51,857 nucleotides of DNA from Acidovorax sp. FJL06 (GCF_003852545.1 NZ_QAJR01000034.1:1-51857); one strand, 5' to 3'; positions 18,813 to 28,901 are shown, numbered from the stretch's first letter. The notes: a model not told the origin generated them from the sequence alone. Numbers and translations: made by a program.

Positions 18813-21776
18813 ATGCCCCTGATCACGCTCATCCTTCTCCCCTTCATCGGCAGCCTGCTGGCGGCAGTGTTGCCCGCCAATGCCCGCAACACCGAGTCCA
18901 CGCTCGCCGGGCTCATCGCCCTGATCTGCACAGTGCAGGCAGCGCTCTACTTCCCCGAGATTGCCGATGGCGCGGTGATCCGACAGGAGCTAGCCTGGCT
19001 CCCGGCCCTGGGCCTGAACCTCGTCATCCGCATGGACGGCTTTGCCTGGATGTTCTGCATGCTGGTGCTGGGCGTGGGCAGCCTGGTCGTGCTGTACGCG
19101 CGCTACTACATGTCGCCCGCCGACCCGGTGCCGCGCTTCTTCTCGTTTTTCCTCGCCTTCATGGGTGCCATGGCGGGCGTGGTGCTGTCGGGCAACATCG
19201 TCCAGATTGCATTCTTCTGGGAGCTGACCAGCCTGTTTTCGTTTTTGCTGATTGGCTACTGGCACCACCGCAAGGACGCGCGGCGCGGTGCGCGCATGGC
19301 GCTCACGGTGACAGGCACGGGCGGCCTGGCCATGCTGGCGGGCATGCTGGTGCTGGGCCACATCGTGGGCAGCTACGACCTCGACCATGTGCTCGCGGCC
19401 GGCCCGCTCATTCAGAACCACCCGCTGTACCTCACGGCCCTGGTGTTGATACTGCTGGGGGCGCTCACCAAAAGCGCCCAGTTTCCGTTTCACTTCTGGC
19501 TGCCCCACGCCATGGCCGCGCCCACGCCGGTGTCGGCCTACCTGCACTCGGCCACCATGGTGAAGGCGGGCGTGTTTCTGCTGGCACGGCTGTGGCCGGC
19601 GCTGGCGGGCACCGAACAATGGTTCTGGCTGGTGGGGGGCGCGGGCCTGTGCACGCTGCTGGTGGGCGGCTACGCGGCCATGTTCCAGAACGACCTCAAG
19701 GGCCTGCTCGCGTATTCGACCATCTCGCACCTGGGCCTGATTACCCTGCTGCTGGGCCTGAACAGCCCGCTGGCCGCCGTGGCGGCCGTGTTCCACATCA
19801 TGAACCACGCCACCTTCAAGGCTTCGTTGTTCATGGCCGTGGGCATCGTGGACCATGAAAGTGGCACACGCGACATCCGGCGGCTCTCGGGCCTGCGCAC
19901 CATGATGCCCATCACCGCCACCCTGGCCATGGTGGCCAGCGCCGCCATGGCGGGCGTGCCGCTGCTCAACGGCTTCCTGTCCAAGGAAATGTTCTTTGCC
20001 GAGACGGTGTACGTGAACACCACGCCGCTGCTCGAATGGCTGCTGCCCATCGCCGCCACACTGGCGGGCATGTTCAGCGTGGCGTATTCGCTGCGCTTCA
20101 CCGTGGACGTGTTCTGGGGCCCCCCAGCCACTGACCTGCCCCACCAGCCCCACGAGCCCCCGCACTGGATGCGCGTGCCCGTCGAGCTGCTGGTGCTGGC
20201 CTGCCTGGTGGTGGGCACGCTGCCCGCCTGGTCGGTGGGCGCCTACCTGGCCGCCGCCGCCCGGCCCGTAGTGGGGGGCGATCTGCCCACCTACAGCCTC
20301 GCGGTCTGGCATGGCTTCAACACCCCGTTCGTGATGAGCCTGGTGGCGCTGGGCGGCGGCATGGCGCTGTATGCCCTGCTGCGCCGCCAGCGCGCCCGGG
20401 GCACGCTGGATGCGCCCCCGCTCATGCACCGCCTGAGCGGCCAGCGCATGTTTGAGCACACCCTGGCCGCCCTCACGCTGGCCGGCCGCAACGGCCGCCG
20501 CCTGCTGGGCACGGGCCGCCTGCAGTGGCAGATGCTGTGGCTGGCCGCAGCGGCCCTGGTGGCGGGCACCCTGCCCCTGTGGGCACGCGGCCTGCCGATT
20601 GGCGACCGGGTGCAACTGCCCCTGTCGCCCTCCTTTGCGCTGCTGTGGCTGCTGGGTGCACTGTGCGCCGTGGCGGCGGCCTGGCAAGCCAAATACCACC
20701 GGCTGGCAGCCCTCACGCTGCTGGGCGGGGCCGGGCTGTGCGTATGCCTGACCTTCCTGTGGTTCTCGGCCCCCGACCTCGCGCTCACGCAGATCGTGGT
20801 GGAGGTGGTGACCACCATCCTCATTCTGCTGGGCCTGCGCTGGCTGCCGCGGCGCGACGAGAGCCTGCGCGTGCCCACGCTGGCGCAAGAGCGCCGCACC
20901 CAGCTGCGCCGCTGGCGCGACCTGGCGCTGGCGCTGAGCGCGGGCGCTGGCATGGCGCTGCTGTCGTTTGCGATGATGAGCCGGCCCTTCCCCGACAGCA
21001 CCTCCACCTTCTTCCTGGAGCACGCACTGGGGGAAGGCGGCGGCACCAACGTGGTCAACGTGATGCTGGTGGACTTCCGGGGCTTTGACACTTTTGGCGA
21101 GATCGTGGTGCTGGGCATCGTGGCGCTCACGGTCTACGCGCTGCTGCGGCGCTTCCGGCCCGCGCGCGAGGTGATGGACCTGCCGCCGCAGCAGCGCGCC
21201 CTGCCTGCCGACGTGGACACCGACCTGTCCAACCCGCGCCAGACCATGGACACCGCCGTGGGCTACCTCATGGTGCCCGCCGTGCTGGTGCGCTTGCTGC
21301 TGCCCTTTGCCACGCTGGTGTCCATGTACCTCTTCATGCGCGGGCACAACGAGCCCGGCGGCGGCTTTGTGGCCGGGCTGGTGTTCTCGGTGGCGCTGCT
21401 GCTGCAGTACATCGTCTCGGGCACCTCGTGGGTCGAGGCCCACCTGCCCCTGTACCCGCGCCGCTGGATCGGCGTGGGCCTGCTGGCGGCATTGGCCACG
21501 GGCCTGGGGGCGCTGGCCTGGGGCTACCCGTTCCTGACCAGCCACACGGCCCACCTGCACCTGCCCGTGGTGGGCGAGGTGCATGTGGCCAGCGCACTGT
21601 TCTTCGACATCGGCGTGTTCACCCTGGTGGTGGGCTCGACCATGCTCATCCTCACCGGCATTGCCCACCAGTCGGTGCGCAGCCACCGCTACCACCACGC
21701 GCGCACCGCCGGCGAAGCGCAGGAGCAGGCCACCACCACGGCGCCCACCGTCCGGGGAGAAACTCCATGGAACTGA
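18813..21776 (+). CDS. mrpA: Mrp Na+/H+ antiporter subunit A (with fused B domain)
   Basis: MrpA is the largest subunit of the multi-protein cation/proton antiporter and is related to complex I NuoL. The 987-aa sequence has many membrane helices. The likely proton-path residues are E137 (AFFWELTSLFSF) and K220 (LLGALTKSAQFPFHFWLPHAM). The C-terminal 200 residues (MDTAVGYLMVPAVLVRLLLP onward, with GHNEPGGGFVAGLVFS) are the MrpB domain, so there is no separate mrpB. This is the PhaAB-type arrangement. It overlaps mrpC by 10 bp. The complex supports salt, alkali or pH tolerance. Confidence 0.95.
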   Translation: MPLITLILLPFIGSLLAAVLPANARNTESTLAGLIALICTVQAALYFPEIADGAVIRQELAWLPALGLNLVIRMDGFAWMFCMLVLGVGSLVVLYARYYMSPADPVPRFFSFFLAFMGAMAGVVLSGNIVQIAFFWELTSLFSFLLIGYWHHRKDARRGARMALTVTGTGGLAMLAGMLVLGHIVGSYDLDHVLAAGPLIQNHPLYLTALVLILLGALTKSAQFPFHFWLPHAMAAPTPVSAYLHSATMVKAGVFLLARLWPALAGTEQWFWLVGGAGLCTLLVGGYAAMFQNDLKGLLAYSTISHLGLITLLLGLNSPLAAVAAVFHIMNHATFKASLFMAVGIVDHESGTRDIRRLSGLRTMMPITATLAMVASAAMAGVPLLNGFLSKEMFFAETVYVNTTPLLEWLLPIAATLAGMFSVAYSLRFTVDVFWGPPATDLPHQPHEPPHWMRVPVELLVLACLVVGTLPAWSVGAYLAAAARPVVGGDLPTYSLAVWHGFNTPFVMSLVALGGGMALYALLRRQRARGTLDAPPLMHRLSGQRMFEHTLAALTLAGRNGRRLLGTGRLQWQMLWLAAAALVAGTLPLWARGLPIGDRVQLPLSPSFALLWLLGALCAVAAAWQAKYHRLAALTLLGGAGLCVCLTFLWFSAPDLALTQIVVEVVTTILILLGLRWLPRRDESLRVPTLAQERRTQLRRWRDLALALSAGAGMALLSFAMMSRPFPDSTSTFFLEHALGEGGGTNVVNVMLVDFRGFDTFGEIVVLGIVALTVYALLRRFRPAREVMDLPPQQRALPADVDTDLSNPRQTMDTAVGYLMVPAVLVRLLLPFATLVSMYLFMRGHNEPGGGFVAGLVFSVALLLQYIVSGTSWVEAHLPLYPRRWIGVGLLAALATGLGALAWGYPFLTSHTAHLHLPVVGEVHVASALFFDIGVFTLVVGSTMLILTGIAHQSVRSHRYHHARTAGEAQEQATTTAPTVRGETPWN

Positions 21777-22132
21777 TTCTGGCCCTGGCCATCGGCGTGC
21801 TCACCGGCTCGGGCGTGTGGCTGCTGCTGCGGCCCCGCACCTTCCAGGTCATCATGGGCCTGTCGCTGCTGTCGTATGCCGTCAACCTCTTCATCTTCAG
21901 CATGGGCCGCCTGGGCCTGGCGATTGACAAGGAGCCCGTGCTGCAGCCCGGCACACCGCAGGACCTGGCCCACTATGCCGACCCCATGCCCCAGGCGCTC
22001 ACGCTCACGGCCATCGTGATCGGCTTTGCGATGACCGCACTGTTCCTGGTGGTGCTGCTGGCATCGCGCGGCATGGCGGGCACCGACCATGTGGATGGCA
22101 CCAAGGGCAAAGACGTGCAGGAAATGCCATGA
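21767..22132 (+). CDS. mrpC: Mrp antiporter subunit C
   Basis: This 121-aa NuoK-like protein has three membrane helices (about 1-20, 27-48, 73-97). The motif LRPRTFQVIMGLSLLSYAVNLFIFSMGR is typical of MrpC. The ATG at 21767 lies within the end of mrpA with a GGGGAGAAA ribosome site. A 160-bp gap with a repeat element separates it from mrpD, unusual within an Mrp operon. Confidence 0.93.
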   Translation: MELILALAIGVLTGSGVWLLLRPRTFQVIMGLSLLSYAVNLFIFSMGRLGLAIDKEPVLQPGTPQDLAHYADPMPQALTLTAIVIGFAMTALFLVVLLASRGMAGTDHVDGTKGKDVQEMP

Positions 22133-22143
22133 CTAGAGAACAC

Positions 22144-22262
22144 CCCCCTGAGCGGCTTCGCCGCTTCCCCCCGCTCTCGCAGCGCTGCGCACTGCGGGCA
22201 GGGGGACGCAGCCCTCGATGCGGGGCGGCCCTTTCTCAGCTGCCCTGGCCTGGGGCGTGCCA
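22144..22262. repeat. CCCCCTGAG...GGGGGACGC repeat, copy 2, inside the mrp operon
   Basis: CCCCCTGAGCGGCTTCGCCG, a C-run, an insert GCTCTCGCAGCGCTGCGCAC, then GGGGGACGCAG and a GC-rich tail ending GGGGCGTGCCAG. Compared with copies 1 and 3 it carries extra bases in the middle. It fills the mrpC-mrpD gap and could form a strong hairpin in the operon mRNA. Confidence 0.65.
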
Positions 22263-22292
22263 GTTTCATGCGCAGCGTCTTGGACCAATCAC

Positions 22293-24008
22293 ATGACACT
22301 CATGCACATGCTGCTTGAGCGGCTGATGCCACACCTGATCCTCGCGCCCATTGCGCTGCCCCTGCTCACGGCCGGGCTCATGCTGCTGCTGCGCGAGGAA
22401 CGCCAGCGCACCAAGGTCACGCTCAACATCACATCGACCCTGGTCGGCCTGGTGGTGGCTGTGTTGCTGCTGGTGCAGGCCAAGGAGCCCAGCGTGCAGA
22501 CCAGCCTGGGCGTGTACCTGCCGGGCAACTGGCCGGCGCCATTCGGCATCGTGCTCGCCGTCGACCGGCTCTCGGCCATGATGCTGGTGCTGTGCAGCAC
22601 CGTGGCGCTGGCCACCGTGCTGTTCTCGGCGGCGCGCTGGCACCGCGCGGGGGTGCACTTTCACCCGCTGTTCCAGTTCCAGCTCATGGGGCTGGCGGGC
22701 GCGTTTCTCACGTCCGACCTGTTCAACCTGTTCGTGTTCTTCGAGATCATGCTGGCCGCGTCCTACGGGCTGCTGCTGCACGGTTCGGGCCGCCCGCGCG
22801 TGTCGGCGGGGCTGCACTACATCGCCATCAACCTCGCGGCCTCGTCGCTGTTTCTGATTGGCGTGTCCATGCTCTACGGCATCACCGGCACCCTCAACAT
22901 GGCCGACCTGGCGCAGAGCGTCGCCGGTGTGGCAGCGGCCGACCGGGGCCTGCTGCACGCAGCGGCGGCCATCCTGGCCGTGGCCTTCCTCATCAAGGCC
23001 GCCGTGTGGCCGCTCAACTTCTGGCTGGTGCCCGCCTACAGCGCGGCCACAGCGCCCGTGGGCGCGCTGTTCGCGCTGATGACCAAGGTGGGTGTGTACA
23101 GCGTGCTGCGCCTGTGGACGCTGCTGTTCGGCGCCGAGGCGGGTGAATCGGCCCAGTTTGGCAGCCAGTGGCTGATGGGCGGGGGCCTGCTCACCATGGC
23201 CTTTGGCGCCATCGGCATGCTGGGCTCGCAGCGCCTGGGGCACCTGGCGGGCTTCAGCGCCATCCTGTCGTCGGGCACTCTGCTGGCGGCCGTGGGCTTT
23301 GGGCAGACCCTGCTCACAGCCGGGCTGCTGTACTACCTGCTCAGCTCCACGCTGGCGGTGAGCGCCCTCTTCCTGCTGACCGACCTGATCGACCGCTGGC
23401 GCAACGATGGCGCGAGCCTTGCGCCCCACGCGCAGACCGACGATGCGCCCTTCCTCTCGGCCGACCTGGTGCCCACCGAGGGCATGAACCTCGACGACAA
23501 GGAGCAGGCCCTGATCGGCGAGGTGATCCCTGCGGCTGCGGCTTTCCTGGGCCTGGCCTTCATCGCCTGCACGCTGGTCATTGCGGGCCTGCCGCCGCTG
23601 CCGGGCTTTGTGGGCAAGTTCGCCATGGTCCATGCGCTGCTCAACCCGCTGGGGCTGGGCGCTTCCAGCGGGTTCCAGCTGGGTGCGGCGGGCTGGACGC
23701 TGGTGGCGCTGCTGGTGGCCTCGGGCCTGCTGGCGCTGGTGGCCCTGACCCGCGCGGGCATCCGCCATTTCTGGGCAGCGCCCGAGCGCTCGGCCCCCAA
23801 GCTGCTGGTGCTGGAGGGGCTGCCGATTGCCCTGCTGCTGGGCGCCTGTGCGGCCCTGGCCTGGCAGGCCGGCGCGGTGATGCGCTACACCCAGGCCACG
23901 GCCGACGCGCTGCATGCGCCCGCTGGCTATGTGCGCGCCGTGATGGCGGCCGAGCCCGTGCCCAACCCGCCCAAGCCTGCCACCACACCGGGGGGCAATC
24001 TGCCATGA
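22293..24008 (+). CDS. mrpD: Mrp antiporter subunit D
   Basis: This roughly 571-aa NuoN/M-like subunit has about 14 membrane helices. Conserved family motifs are DLFNLFVFFEIMLAASYGLL (the Glu likely in proton transfer), FLIKAAVWPLNFWLVPAYSAATAP, and GLPPLPGFVGKFAMV. The start is uncertain. Met codons at 22293, 22302, 22308 and 22326 are possible and none has a clear ribosome site. The frame opens at 22218 within the repeat, so the repeat may have displaced the original leader. It overlaps mrpE by 4 bp. Confidence 0.93.
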   Translation: MTLMHMLLERLMPHLILAPIALPLLTAGLMLLLREERQRTKVTLNITSTLVGLVVAVLLLVQAKEPSVQTSLGVYLPGNWPAPFGIVLAVDRLSAMMLVLCSTVALATVLFSAARWHRAGVHFHPLFQFQLMGLAGAFLTSDLFNLFVFFEIMLAASYGLLLHGSGRPRVSAGLHYIAINLAASSLFLIGVSMLYGITGTLNMADLAQSVAGVAAADRGLLHAAAAILAVAFLIKAAVWPLNFWLVPAYSAATAPVGALFALMTKVGVYSVLRLWTLLFGAEAGESAQFGSQWLMGGGLLTMAFGAIGMLGSQRLGHLAGFSAILSSGTLLAAVGFGQTLLTAGLLYYLLSSTLAVSALFLLTDLIDRWRNDGASLAPHAQTDDAPFLSADLVPTEGMNLDDKEQALIGEVIPAAAAFLGLAFIACTLVIAGLPPLPGFVGKFAMVHALLNPLGLGASSGFQLGAAGWTLVALLVASGLLALVALTRAGIRHFWAAPERSAPKLLVLEGLPIALLLGACAALAWQAGAVMRYTQATADALHAPAGYVRAVMAAEPVPNPPKPATTPGGNLP

Positions 24009-24535
24009 AGCCAGAGCCTCTCCCTACTGCCACCTCCCCCCGGCCCTTCAAGCGGCTGGTGCCCGCGCCCCTGCTGTCGCTGGCGCTGCTGGGCCTGTGG
24101 CTGCTGCTCAACCGCAGCCTGAGCGCCGGCCACATCGTGCTGGGCACGGTGCTCGCGCTGGCGATTCCACTGCTCACGGCCGGGCTGCGCCCGCTGCCGG
24201 TGCGCGTGCGCAAACCCGGCGCGGTGCTGCGCCTGGCGCTCACGGTGGTGGCCGACACCACGCGCTCCAACGTTGCCGTGGCCCGCCTGCTGCTGGCGCC
24301 CGGCCGCAGGCGGCACCCGGCCGGGTTTGTGCACATCCCGCTCGATGTGCGCGACCCCAACGCGCTGGCCGTGCTGGCCATGATCGTCTGCATCACCCCC
24401 GGCACCGCCTGGGCCGAACTGTCGCTGGACCGCAGCATGCTGCTGCTGCATGTGCTGGAGCTGGACGACGCCGCCGCCATTGCGGCCAGCGTCAAGCAGC
24501 GCTATGAACGCCCTTTGATGGAGATTTTCGAATGA
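24005..24535 (+). CDS. mrpE: Mrp antiporter subunit E
   Basis: This 176-aa membrane protein has N-terminal hydrophobic helices (about 22-58) and the MrpE signature VADTTRSNVAVARLLL followed by PAGFVHIPLDV...AMIVCITPGTAWAELS. MrpE is needed for assembly or activity of the complex. It overlaps mrpD and mrpF by 4 bp each (ATGA), so translation is coupled. Confidence 0.92.
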   Translation: MKPEPLPTATSPRPFKRLVPAPLLSLALLGLWLLLNRSLSAGHIVLGTVLALAIPLLTAGLRPLPVRVRKPGAVLRLALTVVADTTRSNVAVARLLLAPGRRRHPAGFVHIPLDVRDPNALAVLAMIVCITPGTAWAELSLDRSMLLLHVLELDDAAAIAASVKQRYERPLMEIFE

Positions 24536-24810
24536 CCCCGATACTGGATTGGGCCCTCCCCATCGCCCTGTTCATGCTGGCGCTCGCCATGGGCTGCGCG
24601 CTGGTCCGCCTGCTCAAGGGCCCTTCGGCGCAAGACCGCGTGCTGGCGCTGGATTGCATGTACCTGAGCGGCATGCTCGTGATGCTGGTGCTGGGCCTGC
24701 TGTATGGCAGCAAGAACTACTTCGAGGCGGCCCTGCTGCTGGCACTGTTCAGCTTTGTGGGCGCCATGGCCATGGCCAAGTTTTTGCTGCGTGGCGAGGT
24801 GATCGAATGA
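24532..24810 (+). CDS. mrpF: Mrp antiporter subunit F
   Basis: This 92-aa protein has three membrane helices and the motif RLLKGPSAQDRVLALDCMYL typical of MrpF. It overlaps mrpE and mrpG by 4 bp each. Confidence 0.93.
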   Translation: MTPILDWALPIALFMLALAMGCALVRLLKGPSAQDRVLALDCMYLSGMLVMLVLGLLYGSKNYFEAALLLALFSFVGAMAMAKFLLRGEVIE

Positions 24811-25199
24811 CCGAAGCCAGCACCACCGCCGCTGCCGTGCTGCCGCTGTGGCTGGAAATCATCGTGGCCGTGCTGGTGCTGGCAGGCGCCGGGCTGGCGC
24901 TGCTGGGCTCTACCGGCCTGCTGCGCCTGCCCACGTTTTTCGAACGTGTGCACGCCCCCGCCATCATCGCCACGCTGGGCTGCTGGCTGATCATGCACGG
25001 CACGGTACTGTACTTCTCGGTGGCCGACCGTAGCCTGGCGCTGCATGCACTGCTGATCGCCGTGTTCGTAGCGATCACCGTGCCCATCATGTCGATCTTC
25101 TTGATGCGCGCGGCGCTGTTCCGGGCCCGGCAGGCCGGGCTGGATGTGCCGCCCAGCCTGAGCCAGCCCCAGGCCCCCGCAGAAGGCAAAGACTCCTGA
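24807..25199 (+). CDS. mrpG: Mrp antiporter subunit G
   Basis: This 130-aa last subunit has three membrane helices. Its signatures are GAGLALLGSTGLLRLPTFFERVHAPAIIATLGCW and ITVPIMSIFLMRAALFRA. The ATG at 24807 overlaps the mrpF stop codon. The stop codon is followed at once by a TAGC-family repeat, beyond which the oppositely directed oxoprolinase gene ends. Confidence 0.93.
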   Translation: MTEASTTAAAVLPLWLEIIVAVLVLAGAGLALLGSTGLLRLPTFFERVHAPAIIATLGCWLIMHGTVLYFSVADRSLALHALLIAVFVAITVPIMSIFLMRAALFRARQAGLDVPPSLSQPQAPAEGKDS

Positions 25200-25257
25200 T
25201 TTGATAGCTGCGTGCGCTTTATGAATGCGCGCAAGCAGCCACTTTGATCACTATTTT
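25198..25257. repeat. Short palindromic repeat, TAGC...GCGCTT family, copy 3
   Basis: GATTTGATAGCTGCGTGCGC, ATGAATGCGCGCAAGCAGCC and CTATTTTTGGCC form the copy between the convergent genes mrpG and the oxoprolinase. The oxoprolinase stop codon (25251-25253, minus strand) lies within it, so the repeat encodes its last residues. Confidence 0.75.
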
Positions 25258-28200
25258 TGGCCTGAAGACCCGAAGCCACCACCGCCCGGTGTGTGGATTT
25301 CAAACACGTCGCCCGGCAGCATTTCGGCTTGGCCAATATGGTCCAGCAGCTCCACCCGGCCATCGCTGCGCACCACCTTGTTGATGCCCACGGCCCCCGG
25401 CTGGCCGCCCGCCATGCCGAACGCGCCATGGTGGCGGCCGTTCGACAAAATGCTGGCCGTCATGGGCTCCAGAAAGCGCACGCGGCGGATGCCGCCATCG
25501 CCGCCCTTGTACTGCCCGGCGCCGCCCGAGCCCTTGCGGATCTCGTAGCCCTCCAGCCGCACGGGGAAGCGGAACTCCAGCACCTCGGGGTCCGTCAGGC
25601 GCGAGTTGGTCATGTGGCATTGCACAACGCTGGTGCCACCAAACCCGCCCACCCGTTGCCCGTTGGCATCCCACACCCCGCCCGCGCCGCTGCCGCCCGA
25701 GATGGTCTCGTAGTACTGGTAGCGCGTGCTGCCAAAGGTGAAATTGTTCATGGTGCACTGCCCCGCCGCCATCAGGCCCAGTGCGCCATACAGCGCATTG
25801 GTGATGCAGGTGGAGGTCTCCACATTGCCCGCCACCACCGAGGCCGGTGGGTTGGGGTTGAGCATGCTGCCGGGCGGGATGATGACCTTGAGCGGCTTCA
25901 GGCACCCGGCGTTGAGCGGAATGTCGTCATCTACCAGCGTGCGGAACACATACAGCACCGCCGCCATGCACACCGCCGTGGGCGCGTTGAAGTTGTTGGT
26001 CTGCTGCGGGCTGGTGCCGGTGAAGTCGATGGTGGCACTGCGGCTTGTCGCATCCACCTTCACGGCCACGCTGATCTGCGCGCCGTTGTCCAGGGGCAGC
26101 GTGAACGCACCGTCCTTCAGCCGTGTGATGACACGGCGCACGGACTCTTCGGCGTTGTCCTGCACATGGCGCATGTAGGCCTGGACGACGTCGAGGCCAA
26201 ACTCGCCCACCATGCGGCGCAGCTCCTGCTGGCCTTTTTCGTTGGCCGCGATCTGCGCGCGCAAATCGGCCATGTTCTGCTGCGGGTTGCGGCTGGGGTA
26301 TTCGCCGCTTGAAAGCAGCGCAACCATCTCCGCCTCGCGCAGCACACCGCGCTCCACCAGCTTCACGTTGTTGATCTGCACGCCCTCTTCCTCGATGCGC
26401 GTGGAGAACGGTGGCATGGAGCCCGGCGTGGTGCCGCCCACGTCGGCATGGTGGCCCCGACTGCCCACATAGAACGTGGGCTCGGCCTCGTCGGTGATGT
26501 AGATCGGCGTGATCACGGTGATATCCGGCAAATGCGTGCCGCCGTGGTACGGGTCGTTGAGCACGTACACGTCGCCGGGCTGCATCTTGCCCGCGTTCTC
26601 GCGGATCACGGTCTTGATGCTCTCGCCCATCGAGCCCAGGTGCACGGGCATGTGGGGCGCGTTGGCGATGAGGTTGCCTGCGGTGTCAAACAGTGCGCAA
26701 CTGAAGTCCAGCCGCTCCTTGATGTTGACCGAGTAGGCCGTGTTCTGCAGCTGCAAGCCCATCTGCTCGGCAATGTTCATGAACAGGTTGTTGAACACCT
26801 CCAGCAGCACCGGGTCCACCGTGGTGCCCACGGCATGCTGCACGGCGCGCGCCACGCGGCGGTTGAGCAGCAGGTGGTCCAGGTCGGTCAGTGCAGCCTC
26901 CCAGCCGGGCTCCACGATGGTGGTGGCGTTCTTCTCGGCAATGATGGCCGGGCCGGGGATCACGTCGCCGGGGCGCAGGTCCTCGCGCACCACCAGCGCG
27001 GCGTCGTGCCAGGCGGCCACGCCATCTACGCCGCCGGTGTACATGCGCACGGTGCTGCGGCGCGGCACCTCGCGCGCGGGCTGCAGCGCGTGGCGCGGTT
27101 CCACGGGCGCGTCGCCGGGCACCACGGCCTCGACCGACACGGCTTCCACCACCAGGCCCTTGCCCTGCATGAGGAAGGCAAAGCGCTGGCGGTAGGCGTT
27201 CTCAAACGCAGCGGTGATCTCGGCCATCGAACCCAACGGCACGATGAGCGCCGAGTCGCTGCCCTCATAACGCACATGCACGCGGCGATGCACCACGGCG
27301 GTGCCACTGCCCGACTGCTGACGCTCCAGCTCAGTGCGCGCAGTGCTGGCCAGTTGCTCCAGCGTGGCTTCGATGCCTGCCAATGCCTCTGGCGCGAGCT
27401 TGGCTTCCACCGCCTGCTCACGGATCACGTTCTGGTCGGCCAGGCCCATGCCGTAGGCGCTGAGCACACCGGCCAGCGGGTGCACAAACACGCGCGTCAT
27501 GCCCAAAGCGTCAGCCACCAGGCAGGCATGCTGGCCGCCCGCGCCGCCAAAGCACTGCAGGGTGTAGCGGGTCACGTCGTAGCCGCGTGCCACGCTGATC
27601 TTCTTGATGGCATTGGCCATCTGCTGCACGGCGATCTGGATGAAGCCATGGGCCACATCCTCGGCCTGGCGCCCGGTCTGCGTGGCCAGCGCACCAAACT
27701 TCTGCGCCACGGCGTCACCGTCCAGCGCCTCGTTGGCCGCGTGGCCAAACACCTGGGGGAAATGCGCGGGCTGGATCTTGCCCACCATCACGTTCGCATC
27801 CGTCACGGCCAGCGGGCCGCCCCGGCGGTAGCTGGCGGGGCCGGGGTTGGCTCCCGCGCTCTCGGGGCCGACGCGAAAACGTGCACCGTCAAAGCCGAGG
27901 ATGGAGCCGCCACCGGCCGCCACGGTGTGGATGCTCATCATCGGCGCGCGCATGCGCACGCCCGCCACCTGGGTCTCGAACTCGCGCTCGAACTCACCCG
28001 CGTAGTGGCTCACGTCGGTGCTGGTGCCGCCCATGTCAAAGCCGATGACCTTGTCGTGGCCCGCCAGGCCTGCAGTGCGCGCCATGCCCACGATGCCGCC
28101 TGCGGGGCCGGAGAGGATCGCATCCTTGCCCTGGAACACCTGGGCATCGGTCAGCCCGCCGGACGACTGCATGAAGAACAGCTTCACGCCCGGCATTTCG

Positions 28201-28901
28201 CTGGCCACCTGGTCCACATAGCGGCGCAGGATGGGCGAAAGGTAGGCATCCACCACCGTGGTGTCACCCCGGCTCACCAGCTTCATCATGGGGCTGGTGG
28301 CGTGCGAGGCGCTCACCTGCGTGAAGCCGGCTTCGCGCGCAATGCGGGCAGCGGCTTCTTCGTGCGCGGTGTAGCGGTAGCCGTGCATGAACACGATGGC
28401 CGCGCTGCGCAGGCCCGCGTCGTAGGCGGCCCACAGGCGTTCTTTGAGGTGGTCCTCGTCCAGCGGCTCGATCACCTCGCCCCGCGCGCCCACGCGCTCC
28501 TGCGCTTCGATCACACGCTCGTACAGCAGCTCGGGCAGCACGATGTGGCGGTCGAACAGGCGCGGGCGGTTCTGGTAGGCGATGCGCAGCGCGTCCTTGA
28601 AGCCCTTGGTGGTGATGAGCAGCGTGGGCTCGCCCTTGCGCTCCAAGAGCGCGTTGGTGGCCACGGTGGTGCCCATCTTCACGCACTCCACCAGCGCCGG
28701 CGTCACGGGCTCGCCAGGCGCAAGGCCCAGCAGGTGGCGGATGCCCGCGACGGCCGCGTCCTTGTACTGCTCGGGGTTCTCGGACAGCAGCTTGTGCGTG
28801 ACCAGGCTGCCGTCGGGCCGCTTGCCCACCACGTCGGTGAAGGTGCCTCCACGGTCGATCCAGAATTGCCAGCGGGAAGGGGTGGGTGTTGGGGCGGTCA
28901 T
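25251..28901 (-). CDS. ATP-dependent 5-oxoprolinase/hydantoinase (HyuA-HyuB fusion)
   Basis: This 1216-aa enzyme opens a cyclic amide such as 5-oxo-proline or a hydantoin, using ATP. The HyuA part (about 1-680) has the ATPase-type motifs WIDRGGTFTDVVG near the N-terminus and GFDMGGTSTDVSH. The HyuB part (from about 690) has NNLFMNIAEQMGLQLQNTAYSVNIKERLDFSCA, NDPYHGGTHLPDITVI, and GGGGFG at the C-terminus. Length fits the single-chain OplAH type (about 1,200-1,290). I start at the ATG at 28899-28901. The frame opens with a TTG 15 bp upstream inside a repeat. The substrate is not certain. A MarR-like regulator is upstream and a TRAP transporter lies beyond, suggesting an imported substrate. Confidence 0.9.
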   Translation of the reverse strand: MTAPTPTPSRWQFWIDRGGTFTDVVGKRPDGSLVTHKLLSENPEQYKDAAVAGIRHLLGLAPGEPVTPALVECVKMGTTVATNALLERKGEPTLLITTKGFKDALRIAYQNRPRLFDRHIVLPELLYERVIEAQERVGARGEVIEPLDEDHLKERLWAAYDAGLRSAAIVFMHGYRYTAHEEAAARIAREAGFTQVSASHATSPMMKLVSRGDTTVVDAYLSPILRRYVDQVASEMPGVKLFFMQSSGGLTDAQVFQGKDAILSGPAGGIVGMARTAGLAGHDKVIGFDMGGTSTDVSHYAGEFEREFETQVAGVRMRAPMMSIHTVAAGGGSILGFDGARFRVGPESAGANPGPASYRRGGPLAVTDANVMVGKIQPAHFPQVFGHAANEALDGDAVAQKFGALATQTGRQAEDVAHGFIQIAVQQMANAIKKISVARGYDVTRYTLQCFGGAGGQHACLVADALGMTRVFVHPLAGVLSAYGMGLADQNVIREQAVEAKLAPEALAGIEATLEQLASTARTELERQQSGSGTAVVHRRVHVRYEGSDSALIVPLGSMAEITAAFENAYRQRFAFLMQGKGLVVEAVSVEAVVPGDAPVEPRHALQPAREVPRRSTVRMYTGGVDGVAAWHDAALVVREDLRPGDVIPGPAIIAEKNATTIVEPGWEAALTDLDHLLLNRRVARAVQHAVGTTVDPVLLEVFNNLFMNIAEQMGLQLQNTAYSVNIKERLDFSCALFDTAGNLIANAPHMPVHLGSMGESIKTVIRENAGKMQPGDVYVLNDPYHGGTHLPDITVITPIYITDEAEPTFYVGSRGHHADVGGTTPGSMPPFSTRIEEEGVQINNVKLVERGVLREAEMVALLSSGEYPSRNPQQNMADLRAQIAANEKGQQELRRMVGEFGLDVVQAYMRHVQDNAEESVRRVITRLKDGAFTLPLDNGAQISVAVKVDATSRSATIDFTGTSPQQTNNFNAPTAVCMAAVLYVFRTLVDDDIPLNAGCLKPLKVIIPPGSMLNPNPPASVVAGNVETSTCITNALYGALGLMAAGQCTMNNFTFGSTRYQYYETISGGSGAGGVWDANGQRVGGFGGTSVVQCHMTNSRLTDPEVLEFRFPVRLEGYEIRKGSGGAGQYKGGDGGIRRVRFLEPMTASILSNGRHHGAFGMAGGQPGAVGINKVVRSDGRVELLDHIGQAEMLPGDVFEIHTPGGGGFGSSGQK

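Noticed and set aside
18990-21698. A long minus-strand open frame of 902 codons antisense to mrpA
   Set aside because: Its protein is rich in His, Gln and Ala with no domain, the usual shadow of a high-GC gene with strong third-position bias.
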